A stretch of DNA of 10,257 bases from Betaproteobacteria bacterium (lineage in GTDB: Bacteria; Pseudomonadota; Gammaproteobacteria; Burkholderiales; SG8-41): the NCBI GenBank assembly GCA_029883965.1, contig JAOUIN010000068.1:1-10257 (forward strand), in the 5' to 3' direction. Made by a program: the position numbers and the translations under genes. Shown in pieces: positions 1-5,750 of this stretch. The stretch's first letter is position 1; every line of letters begins with the position of its first letter. Below the pieces are notes generated by a model. It had not been told where the DNA came from, did not search any database, and saw only the letters and a program-made list of their open reading frames with translations.

Positions 1-222
1 CGTGGTCAGTGTGTCCGCGCCGGCCCCGCCCGCTTCTTCGGACAATCCCAGGCCGCGCAATCCCATCTGTGCCGCCTGGTCCAGAAAATCGGTCATCAGC
101 GGTTTTTCAAACGGCTCGAGCCGTTTCGGATCGATGGCGGCCGGCCGCACTTCCTGAGTAATGAAATCGCGCACGGCGTCGCGAATCTCGATTTGTTCCG
201 GGGTCAGTTGCAAGTCATACAT
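1..222 (-). CDS. Acyl-CoA dehydrogenase, N-terminal fragment (runs off window)
   Basis: Reading the minus strand from ATG at 222-220 gives 74 open codons to the window edge. The product begins MYDLQLTPEQIEIRDAVRDF and continues through MGLRGLGLSEEAGGAGAD (about residues 53-70). This matches the all-helical N-terminal domain of acyl-CoA dehydrogenases, where an LTxEQ..IRDxVRxF helix is followed by a Gly-rich (P)EExGGAG turn that leads into the substrate/FAD region. Known family role: FAD-dependent alpha,beta-desaturation of an acyl-CoA thioester, passing electrons to ETF in the cytoplasm. A GAAGGA Shine-Dalgarno about 10 nt upstream supports the start. It lies 154 nt downstream of the SDR gene on the same strand, so co-transcription is possible. 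The catalytic Glu and the substrate-specificity region are outside the window, so chain length and substrate cannot be judged. Confidence 0.85.
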   Translation of the reverse strand, partial: MYDLQLTPEQIEIRDAVRDFITQEVRPAAIDPKRLEPFEKPLMTDFLDQAAQMGLRGLGLSEEAGGAGADTLTT

Positions 223-376
223 GATGTAATGATTCCTTCGCTGCGAAATAGTCTGTTTGCTGCTGCTCAATGCCTGCGGTTCTGTGGCCGCGGTGCGACC
301 ATGGATGATGCCCAAAACACCAAAGCGCGGCAACCCAAAATCCGCAATCAGGAAAACCTAGCCACGATACGGACGC

Positions 377-1168
377 TCAGATCAGCCCGCGCGCTATGCC
401 GCCATCGACCAGTATTGACTGACAGGTGACATAACTCGTTTTGTGCGAGGCCAGGAACACCACCATCGGCGCAATCTCGTCGGGTGTGGCAAAACGGCCC
501 ATCGGAATTTCGTGGGTAAACTCATTGACAATTTCTTCCGCCGGCACGCCGCGCTCCTGCGATAACGCCTCGATCCGTCTGGTCCACAAACCGGTCATCG
601 TGCGTCCCGGTGAAACCGAATTGACACGAATGTTGTACGGCCGGAATTCCACGCCCAGCGTTTTCACCAGCGCAATCAGTCCCGCCTTGTGCACATTCGA
701 CACCAGCTGATGCGGATACGGCATGCGCGGGCCCGCAGCACCGAGTATGACGATGCGCCCCGCCGCGGATTTCTTGAGCAGGTCCAGCGACGCACGAATC
801 ACGCGCACCGCGCCCATGACATTGAATTCATAGTTCGCATACCACGCATCATCATCAAGCTCCTCGAACAGTGCGCGCTGACTCCCGCCGACAGCCGACA
901 CCAGGATATCCAGCTTTTCCGTTTGCTGCTCCAGCCATCCCTTGAGTGCGACCACATCCGCTGCTTTGGTCACGTCAGCGGCAAACCAGCGCACCGTGCG
1001 CCCCGTGGCCTGCTTGAGCCGCGATGCCGCCTGCTTCAGATTGTCGGCATTGCGTGAACAGATCAGCAGATCTGCACCTTCTTCCAGCAGCGCTTTTGCG
1101 CTCTCGTAGCCTATGCCTTCGCTCGCACCCACGACCAGCGCGGTGTCACCCTTGATCCCCAGATCCAT
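377..1168 (-). CDS. SDR-type oxidoreductase with degenerate catalytic tetrad
   Basis: 263 residues, the usual length of a classical short-chain dehydrogenase/reductase. Visible landmarks are the cofactor loop GASEGIG (14-20, canonical TGxxxGxG), D65 after the third strand, SAVGG (91-95) where NNAG is usual, N116 of the tetrad, and a PGR...EIPMGRFATPDEIA...VDGG C-terminal half typical of FabG-like reductases. The catalytic Ser strand reads ILGAAG (141-146), and the YxxxK motif is replaced by S157-N-V-H-K161, so both Ser and Tyr are absent while Lys stays. This resembles the CDD 'BKR-like SDR-like' group (from memory, cd05344), noted for an imperfect NAD motif and tetrad. GGAG lies 6 nt upstream of the ATG. 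It follows tctC copy 1 on the same strand across an intrinsic terminator and precedes the acyl-CoA dehydrogenase. The fold is secure; activity and substrate are not. Confidence 0.85.
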   Translation of the reverse strand: MDLGIKGDTALVVGASEGIGYESAKALLEEGADLLICSRNADNLKQAASRLKQATGRTVRWFAADVTKAADVVALKGWLEQQTEKLDILVSAVGGSQRALFEELDDDAWYANYEFNVMGAVRVIRASLDLLKKSAAGRIVILGAAGPRMPYPHQLVSNVHKAGLIALVKTLGVEFRPYNIRVNSVSPGRTMTGLWTRRIEALSQERGVPAEEIVNEFTHEIPMGRFATPDEIAPMVVFLASHKTSYVTCQSILVDGGIARGLI

Positions 1169-1197
1169 AATTCACTCCGGTCCTCTGCAATTCCATG

Positions 1198-1226
1198 AAA
1201 AAAAGCCGGCGTCATGCGCCGGCTTT
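1198..1226 (-). terminator. Rho-independent terminator of tctC copy 1
   Basis: Perfect 10-bp inverted repeat: AAAGCCGGCG (1202-1211), loop TCATG, CGCCGGCTTT (1217-1226). Read on the minus strand the GC-rich stem is followed by a run of seven T (1204-1198). It begins 25 nt after the TGA of the binding-protein gene at 1252, and only 29 nt separate it from the ATG of the SDR gene. Confidence 0.92.
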
Positions 1227-1251
1227 GTTGTATCGGCTCCCGCAACAAACG

Positions 1252-2223
1252 TCAATCGATCTTTGCGCCGCTTTCCTTGATCACCTTCGCGTACTTGTCG
1301 TAGTCTGATTTCAGACGCGCAGAGAACTGCTCCGGGGTCATGAACATCGGATCCAGCGTCTGCGCGCTCAGTTTCTCGGAAACATTCTTGTCTTTCAGCG
1401 CCTTTTGCATCTCGGCATTAAGCTTGTCAATGACAGCCTTGGGTGTTCCCGCAGGCGCAAACGCACCCACCCATGCGGTGAATTCGTAGCCCTTGACACC
1501 GCCTTCGGCAATGGTCGGCACATCCGGATACTGCGGCACGCGCTCATCGGAACTGACACCCAGCGGCCGCACGCGCTTCGCATTAAGCGACGGAATCAGC
1601 GAGCCGATCGTCGCCAGCATGGCCTGCACTTCGCCGGATGCGATCGCGACAGCAGCCGGGCCGCCGCCCTTGTACGGCACGTGGATCATCTTGGTGCCGG
1701 TCATGGAATTGAGCAGCACCATGGTCAGATGAACGAAGCTGCCGTTACCGGACGATGAATAGGTAATTTCACCCGGCCGCTTCTTGCCCAGGACAATGAA
1801 CTCCTTCACCGACTTGACCGGCAGCGACGGATGCACGACCAGCATACCGACCTGGCGCGCCAGCGGCGCAACGCCAATGACATCCTTCAGCGTGTCGTAC
1901 GGCAATTTCTTGTAAAGATGCGGATTGGCAATATGTGTGGCCGAATGCACCATGATCACATACCCGTCCGCATTGCTTTTGGCCACCACGTCGGTTCCGA
2001 TCGTGCCCGCAGCACCGCCGCGATTGTCGATAACAAACTGCTGACCGAGGTTCTCGGACATTTTCTGCATCACCACGCGCCCGACGATATCGTTGGATCC
2101 GCCAGGTGGCCAGGGGATGATGACGCGAACCGTTTTTGCGGGATAACTCTGCGCTACGGCAGCCAGCGGCGCCGCGATCAGGCCGGCGAAAGCAATCACC
2201 GCCAGTTGAATTGCTGATTTCAT
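1252..2223 (-). CDS. TctC/Bug-family periplasmic binding protein, tandem copy 1
   Basis: 323 residues, normal for the Bug family of tripartite tricarboxylate transporter (TTT) binding proteins. A signal peptide is seen (MK, hydrophobic 7-23, likely cut AVA|Q at 24/25). The mature start SYPAKTVRVIIPWPPGGSND contains the PPGGSND loop (39-45). Next come IDNRGGAAGTIGT (65-77), the DGY of the lobe-1 strand (86-88), HPSLPVK (131-137), VPYKGGGP (182-189), and the closing DYDKYAKVIKESG. Known family role: high-affinity capture of an organic acid, often a carboxylate, in the periplasm for delivery to TctA/TctB, neither of which is in this window. GGAG sits 7 nt before the ATG. By eye roughly two thirds of residues match copy 2 next door, so this is a tandem duplicate. 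It appears to be its own transcription unit (promoter-like element 2268-2296, terminator 1198-1226). Ligand unknown. Confidence 0.93.
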   Translation of the reverse strand: MKSAIQLAVIAFAGLIAAPLAAVAQSYPAKTVRVIIPWPPGGSNDIVGRVVMQKMSENLGQQFVIDNRGGAAGTIGTDVVAKSNADGYVIMVHSATHIANPHLYKKLPYDTLKDVIGVAPLARQVGMLVVHPSLPVKSVKEFIVLGKKRPGEITYSSSGNGSFVHLTMVLLNSMTGTKMIHVPYKGGGPAAVAIASGEVQAMLATIGSLIPSLNAKRVRPLGVSSDERVPQYPDVPTIAEGGVKGYEFTAWVGAFAPAGTPKAVIDKLNAEMQKALKDKNVSEKLSAQTLDPMFMTPEQFSARLKSDYDKYAKVIKESGAKID

Positions 2224-2263
2224 GAAGAATCTCCGAAGTGTGCCCGGCCTTGTACGGGGGAAG

Positions 2264-2276
2264 GCGGATTATCCGC
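2264..2276. promoter_or_regulatory. Palindrome over the tctC copy 1 -10 box (candidate operator)
   Basis: GCGGAT-T-ATCCGC is a perfect 13-bp palindrome with a single central base. It covers the whole putative -10 hexamer GATAAT (2273-2268, minus strand). A repressor bound here would block RNA polymerase. The symmetry is seen directly; the regulatory role is inferred. Confidence 0.4.
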
Positions 2277-2296
2277 AAAATTCAGCTTCGCCTCAA
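2268..2296 (-). promoter_or_regulatory. Putative sigma-70 promoter of tctC copy 1
   Basis: Minus-strand TTGAGG (2296-2291), 17-nt spacer, GATAAT (2273-2268). Transcription would start near 2261, leaving a leader of about 38 nt before the ATG at 2223. It lies downstream of the copy 2 terminator (2309-2336), so copy 1 needs such a promoter. Confidence 0.5.
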
Positions 2297-2308
2297 TGGC
2301 GCCCGACG

Positions 2309-2336
2309 AAAAAAAGCCGGCGACCAGCGCCGGCTT
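2309..2336 (-). terminator. Rho-independent terminator of tctC copy 2
   Basis: Perfect 9-bp inverted repeat: AAGCCGGCG (2314-2322), loop ACCAG, CGCCGGCTT (2328-2336). On the minus strand it is followed by seven T (2315-2309). It starts 21 nt after the TGA at 2358. The stem is the same sequence as the terminator at 1198-1226; only the loop differs. Confidence 0.92.
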
Positions 2337-2357
2337 GGGATGCAGATTTTGTAACAG

Positions 2358-3326
2358 TCAATCGACGCGGGCGCCGCTGATCTTGACCACTTTGGCGTAC
2401 TTGTCGTAATCCGACCTGATCCGCGCGGCAAACGCCTCCGGCGTCATGTGCATCGGATCCAGGGTTTGCGCAGTCAGTTTCTCCGCCACCGTCTTGTCCG
2501 CAAGCGCCTTGGCCAGCGCCGCGTTAAGCGTATCGACAACCGCTTTGGGCGTGCCGGCCGGAACGAACGTGCCGACCCATGCGGTGAATTCATAACCCGG
2601 CACAAATTCCGCGATCGCAGGAACATTCGGGAACTGCGACACGCGCTGGTCCGCACTGACACCCAGCGGACGCACCCGTCCCGACTTGATATGCGTGAAC
2701 AGCGATCCTATGGTCGCCAGCATGGCCTGTGTTTCGCCGCCCACCAGTGCCGTACCGGACGGACCGCCGCCCTTGTACGGGACGTGGATCATCTTAATGT
2801 TGGCCATGGATGCCATCAGCGCCATTGACAGGTGCACGTAGCTGCCGTTGCCCGCGGACCCGTAAACGATCTCGCCCGGCCGCTTCTTCGCCAATGCGAT
2901 GAATTCCTTGCCTGTTTTCACCGGCAGCGACGGATGCACCACCAGCATGCCCACCTGGCGTGCCAGCGTGGTCACACCGATGAAATCCTTGAGGACATCG
3001 TAGTTGAGCTTCTTGTAGAGGTGCGCATTGGCCACATGGGTGGTGGACTGCACCATCACCGTGTAGCCGTCGGGCGGGCTCTGCGCCACGATCTCGGAAC
3101 CGATCTGGCCGGCGGCACCGCCGCGATTATCGATGATGAACTGCTGCCCCATGATCTCGCCGACCTTCTGGTAGACGATGCGACCAACGACGTCATTGGA
3201 TCCGCCGGGCGGAAACACGATCACCACGCGCACGGGTTTGTCGGGGTATTTCTGAGCCGCAACCGACAGCGGCAGCACCAGCAATCCCGCGAGCACCACG
3301 GGCAGAAAACGCAGAACTGAGTTCAT
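2358..3326 (-). CDS. TctC/Bug-family periplasmic binding protein, tandem copy 2
   Basis: 322 residues. A signal peptide is visible (MNSVLR, hydrophobic 7-23, likely cut VAA|Q at 24/25), followed by KYPDKPVRVVIVFPPGGSND with the PPGGSND loop at 39-45. IDNRGGAAGQIG, LARQVGMLVVHPSLPVK, MIHVPYKGGGP and the C-terminal SDYDKYAKVVK are shared almost unchanged with copy 1. Differences cluster in the loops around the presumed ligand site, for example THVANAHLYKKLNYD versus THIANPHLYKKLPYD and the AEFVPGYEF segment, which is one residue shorter. This is compatible with drift in ligand preference. A very strong ribosome site (AAGGAGGAG, 4 nt before the ATG) suggests high expression. It is divergent from the CoA-transferase gene, so the 198-nt gap between them probably holds shared control. 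No TctA/TctB in the window. Ligand unknown. Confidence 0.93.
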   Translation of the reverse strand: MNSVLRFLPVVLAGLLVLPLSVAAQKYPDKPVRVVIVFPPGGSNDVVGRIVYQKVGEIMGQQFIIDNRGGAAGQIGSEIVAQSPPDGYTVMVQSTTHVANAHLYKKLNYDVLKDFIGVTTLARQVGMLVVHPSLPVKTGKEFIALAKKRPGEIVYGSAGNGSYVHLSMALMASMANIKMIHVPYKGGGPSGTALVGGETQAMLATIGSLFTHIKSGRVRPLGVSADQRVSQFPNVPAIAEFVPGYEFTAWVGTFVPAGTPKAVVDTLNAALAKALADKTVAEKLTAQTLDPMHMTPEAFAARIRSDYDKYAKVVKISGARVD

Positions 3327-3366
3327 CGCACTCCTCCTTTATATTTATCGACCTTAAGAGAGGCCT

Positions 3367-3396
3367 ATTATGGTTGACAATGTCGCCGGCAATCAA
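3367..3396 (-). promoter_or_regulatory. Putative sigma-70 promoter of tctC copy 2
   Basis: Minus-strand TTGATT (3396-3391), 18-nt spacer, CATAAT (3372-3367). Predicted start near 3360 gives a leader of about 34 nt. The element overlaps the dyad at 3372-3398. Hexamers match consensus moderately, so this is a plausible assignment only. Confidence 0.4.
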
Positions 3397-3398
3397 CC
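3372..3398. promoter_or_regulatory. 27-bp dyad in the divergent promoter region (candidate operator)
   Basis: GGTTGA (3372-3377), 15-nt spacer, TCAACC (3393-3398): a perfect 6-bp inverted repeat. Its arms fall on the -10 and -35 elements proposed for tctC copy 2. Position between divergent genes is typical of transcription-factor sites. No regulator gene lies in the window. The role is inferred. Confidence 0.35.
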
Positions 3399-3402
3399 CG
3401 GA

Positions 3403-3432
3403 TTTCCCGCCGATGCGCGGGCACTATAAAAT
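3403..3432 (+). promoter_or_regulatory. Possible weak promoter of the CoA-transferase operon
   Basis: TAAAAT (3427-3432, one mismatch to TATAAT) sits in an AT-rich patch within GC-rich DNA. The best -35 with acceptable spacing is the poor TTTCCC (3403-3408, 18-nt spacer). A good -10 with a poor -35 would fit an activator-dependent promoter. If used, the leader is about 86 nt and includes the hairpin at 3487-3510. Confidence 0.3.
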
Positions 3433-3486
3433 AATGCAGTGTGCCGGCGCGTATTTTGTGCGCTATCGTCCCCTTTCAGCGGCTCC

Positions 3487-3510
3487 GTTTGGTGCGGTGC
3501 CGCACCAAAC
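3487..3510 (+). promoter_or_regulatory. Inverted repeat abutting the CoA-transferase Shine-Dalgarno
   Basis: GTTTGGTGCGG (3487-3497), TG, CCGCACCAAAC (3500-3510): perfect 11-bp arms with a 2-nt centre. As RNA this gives a stable stem of about ten pairs with a tetraloop, ending one base before GGAG (3512-3515), the ribosome site for ATG 3525. It could be a protein-binding operator on DNA or a leader hairpin acting on translation. The symmetry is certain, the function is not. Confidence 0.5.
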
Positions 3511-3524
3511 CGGAGAATTTCTGC

Positions 3525-4733
3525 ATGGCCCTCCCGCTTGAAGGCGTCACCGTTCTCGACCTGTCAACCGTCATGGCCGGACCGTATTGCACCATGGTGC
3601 TCGGCGACATGGGTGCCAACATCATCAAGGTCGAGAATTTCCCCGAAGGCGACGGCTCGCGCCGCTTTGAACCCAAGATCAACGACGAGTCCTATTGCTT
3701 CGCGGTGCTCAACCGCAACAAGAAAAGCATAGGCGTCAACATGAAGGACCCGCGCGGCAAGGAGATCGTGATGAAAATCGCCGCCAAGGCCGACATCATC
3801 ACCGAGAACTTCCGTCCCGGGGTCGTCAAAAAACTGGGCATCGACTACCAGAGCATCAGCGCCATCAATCCCGGCGTCGTCTACGCGTCGATGTCGGGCT
3901 TCGGCCAGACCGGGCCTTACGGCCACAAAGGCGGCTTCGATATCGTCGCCCAAGGCGTGAGCGGCATCATGATGATGACGGGTTACCCGGGCGGACGTCC
4001 GGCCAAGGTCGGCATCGCAATGAACGACATCTCCAGCGGCGTCACCGCACTCTATGCGATCCTCGGCGCCTATATCGGGAAACTGAAAAGCGGCAAGGGG
4101 CAATACGTCGAAACTTCGCTGCTCGAAGGCGCGCTCGCGTGGACGCACTGGGAATCCGGCGCCTACTTCGGCGGCGGTGAAGAACCGACAGCCACCGGCA
4201 CGCGCCATCGCCGCTCCACACCCTATCAGGCATACAAGACGCAGGACGGTTATGTCACGGTCGGCGCCAACAACAACAAGCTGTGGGCCAACTTCTGCAA
4301 TATCACCTGCAACAAGCCCGAATGGCTGACCGACCCGCGCTTCAAGGACCTGCCCTCGCGGCTGAAGAACATCGATGCGCTGGAGCAGGAAATCGAGAAG
4401 GTCTTTGCAACGCAACCGACAGCGCACTGGGTGCAGAAGCTCGACGAGGCCGCGGTACCCGGCGGCCCGGTCTATACCTACGCGCAGGCACTGGCAGATC
4501 CGCACATCAAGGCGCGCAACATGGTGGTCGAAATAGATCACCCGAAAATCGGCCGCATGAAGTCGATCGGACTGCCGGTGAAATCGAGTGGCGAGCTGAC
4601 CGCGATTCGCCAGCCGGCACCCTGGCTCGGACAGCATACCGAGGAAACCGTGCTCGGCCTGGGTTACAAGGATGCCGACATTGCCGCGCTGTTTGCCGAC
4701 GGCGTGATCTACGACAAATACCGGACAAAATGA
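3525..4733 (+). CDS. CaiB/BaiF family III CoA-transferase
   Basis: 402 residues from the chosen ATG, the normal family length. The reading frame is open 28 codons further upstream, but ATG 3525 has CGGAGA at 3511-3516 and starts the conserved MALPLEGVTVLDLS fold, so it is preferred. Landmarks are MAGPYCTMVLGDMGANIIKVE (18-38), LNRNKKSIGVNMKDPRG (62-78), ITENFRPGV (92-100), MSGFGQTGPY (123-132), and D168 in MNDISSG, which aligns with the catalytic Asp169 of formyl-CoA transferase and CaiB. GKGQYVETSLLEGAL (190-204) follows. Known family chemistry: CoA moves between a CoA-thioester and a free carboxylate through an Asp acyl-anhydride intermediate in the cytoplasm. Donor and acceptor cannot be read from sequence. 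The stop TGA overlaps the next gene's ATG (ATGA, 4730-4733), so it is the first gene of a two-gene operon, divergent from tctC copy 2. Confidence 0.93.
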   Translation: MALPLEGVTVLDLSTVMAGPYCTMVLGDMGANIIKVENFPEGDGSRRFEPKINDESYCFAVLNRNKKSIGVNMKDPRGKEIVMKIAAKADIITENFRPGVVKKLGIDYQSISAINPGVVYASMSGFGQTGPYGHKGGFDIVAQGVSGIMMMTGYPGGRPAKVGIAMNDISSGVTALYAILGAYIGKLKSGKGQYVETSLLEGALAWTHWESGAYFGGGEEPTATGTRHRRSTPYQAYKTQDGYVTVGANNNKLWANFCNITCNKPEWLTDPRFKDLPSRLKNIDALEQEIEKVFATQPTAHWVQKLDEAAVPGGPVYTYAQALADPHIKARNMVVEIDHPKIGRMKSIGLPVKSSGELTAIRQPAPWLGQHTEETVLGLGYKDADIAALFADGVIYDKYRTK

Positions 4734-5062
4734 AAGCCGTACTTTCCAATCCGTGGCTGTTGCTGCTGCTTGCGGGACTGCTGGAGGTGGTGTGGGCCAT
4801 CGGCCTCAAATACACGATGGGGTTCACACGCATGGTGCCCAGCGTCATTACGGTCACAGCCATGATCGGCAGCGTCTGGCTGCTGGCACTGGCGCTCAGA
4901 TCGATACCGGTGGGCACCGGCTATGCGGTGTGGACCGGCATCGGCGTAATCGGCACGGCGATTCTCGGCGTCGTTCTGTTTGGCGAAGCGGCGACCATCG
5001 CGCGGCTGGCCTGCATCGGGCTGATCGTCGCAGGAATATTCGGGCTCAAACTCTACGGCTGA
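4730..5062 (+). CDS. gdx: Guanidinium exporter of the SMR family (Gdx/SugE type)
   Basis: 110 residues with four hydrophobic segments (about 9-26, 36-55, 61-79, 87-107), as in small multidrug resistance transporters, which work as dual-topology dimers in the inner membrane. The run GLLEVVWAIGLKYT, then PSVITVTAMI, VGTGYAVWTGIG and LFGEA is the Gdx/SugE signature, close to E. coli SugE as I recall it. With an offset of 6, the binding residues described for Gdx-Clo are all present: E19 (E13), W22 (W16), S48 (S42), Y65 (Y59), W68 (W62). This supports proton-coupled guanidinium export rather than the broad drug export of EmrE-type members. The start codon overlaps the CoA-transferase stop (ATGA) and there is no separate promoter, so translation is probably coupled. 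No guanidine riboswitch is seen in the leader. Related quaternary amines remain possible substrates. Confidence 0.9.
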   Translation: MKAVLSNPWLLLLLAGLLEVVWAIGLKYTMGFTRMVPSVITVTAMIGSVWLLALALRSIPVGTGYAVWTGIGVIGTAILGVVLFGEAATIARLACIGLIVAGIFGLKLYG

Positions 5063-5108
5063 TCTGTCGGGGCAGTCACTGCATTCACCGGAAGGTGATA
5101 CTTCGCAG

Positions 5109-5681
5109 TCAGGATGCTGTTGCGGGCTCCTGACCCGTTGCCGGGTCGCTGCCCGGTGCCGGATCCTCGTCCATGATGCCCTCGAGTTCGCAGCGGTCGC
5201 GCCCCCGCGTCACGGTCAGACTGCCGGTGATCTTCCCCTCCATGCCGCAAAACCGCTCGCGATCAATATCGCGAAACAGGAATTTCACCGTGCTGCGCTC
5301 ATAATCAATCAGGAATGCGCCCTTCTCCTCGTTCAGCGTCACGACGGTCACGCTACCGGTGTCCACCCAACTGCTCCATGCATCGTCGCGCGCGATATGC
5401 ACCGAACAGGTTCGCGGTTTCCATTTCGAGTAGTAGGCAATGCTTTTAACGCGCCCGCCGATCAGTTCAACGGCGATACGCGCCTGCCGGTCTTCGGTGC
5501 CCAGCGTGCAGGACAGTTTTTCAGGTTTGCCGCGCAGCACACTGCCGTGCGCCTTTTTTGACGGGGTTTTCGCACCCTGTGCTTTATTGGGTGCCCCCGG
5601 TGAGGCCGGCCCGGCCGCTTGAACAGGAACAATGGCAAGCGTCATAATTACGACGCAAGCCATTGATTTTAAAGTAAAAAT
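5109..5681 (-). CDS. Secreted protein of unknown function, Cys-containing; ATT start proposed
   Basis: Not recognised. From ATG 5663-5661 it has 184 residues: a hydrophobic export segment (VVIMTLAIVPVQAA), an Ala/Pro/Lys-rich linker (about 18-48), a probable beta-rich domain (about 49-160) with four cysteines (C52, C86, C139, C158) that could form two disulfides, and an acidic Pro/Ala tail (164-184). That ATG has no Shine-Dalgarno and gives a signal peptide with no positive N-region. Six codons upstream, ATT at 5681-5679 lies 7 nt after GGGAG (5693-5689) and would add FTLKS, supplying the missing lysine. An in-frame stop lies directly before it. I give the extent from ATT; if wrong the gene starts at 5663. 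It follows tctC copy 3 by under 90 nt on the same strand, and is convergent with gdx (46-nt gap). Probably periplasmic. Confidence 0.7.
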   Translation of the reverse strand: MFTLKSMACVVIMTLAIVPVQAAGPASPGAPNKAQGAKTPSKKAHGSVLRGKPEKLSCTLGTEDRQARIAVELIGGRVKSIAYYSKWKPRTCSVHIARDDAWSSWVDTGSVTVVTLNEEKGAFLIDYERSTVKFLFRDIDRERFCGMEGKITGSLTVTRGRDRCELEGIMDEDPAPGSDPATGQEPATAS

Positions 5682-5709
5682 TTACCATCTCCCGCGGACC
5701 GGGACCTGA

Positions 5710-5738
5710 GCACGGCACGCCGCCGGGGCATGCCGTGC
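5710..5738 (-). other. GC-rich hairpin after tctC copy 3, without a T-run
   Basis: Twelve-base arms (5710-5721 and 5727-5738) pair with one mismatch around loop GCCGG. It lies just past the tctC copy 3 stop (5751). On the minus strand no T-tract follows, so it is not a standard intrinsic terminator. It may protect the 3' end of the upstream message or weaken read-through into the downstream gene. Confidence 0.45.
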
Positions 5739-5750
5739 CGCAGCCACGGT

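Noticed and set aside
193..429. 78-codon plus-strand open frame over the acyl-CoA dehydrogenase/SDR gap
   Set aside because: It overlaps two real minus-strand genes, has no convincing ribosome site and no known motif. The 154-nt gap (223-376) holds no clear terminator or promoter that I can see.
3374..3379. Perfect TTGACA on the plus strand as a -35 box for the CoA-transferase
   Set aside because: No -10 lies at 16-18 nt (3397 is CCCGGA), and the TAAAAT at 3427 is far too distant.
3564..4637. 357-codon minus-strand open frame
   Set aside because: It lies antisense inside the CoA-transferase, which has clear motifs on the plus strand. No recognisable domain.
4283..5062. Upstream extension of the gdx frame into the CoA-transferase
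   Set aside because: The frame stays open, but the translated extension is Arg/Gly-rich nonsense. The conserved SMR protein begins at ATG 4730.
5072..5098. Two small palindromes (GCAGT-C-ACTGC and TCACC-GGAA-GGTGA) in the convergent gap after gdx
   Set aside because: Stems are only 5 bp and no T-run follows on either strand, so I do not call a terminator. A minor role in transcript ends cannot be excluded.
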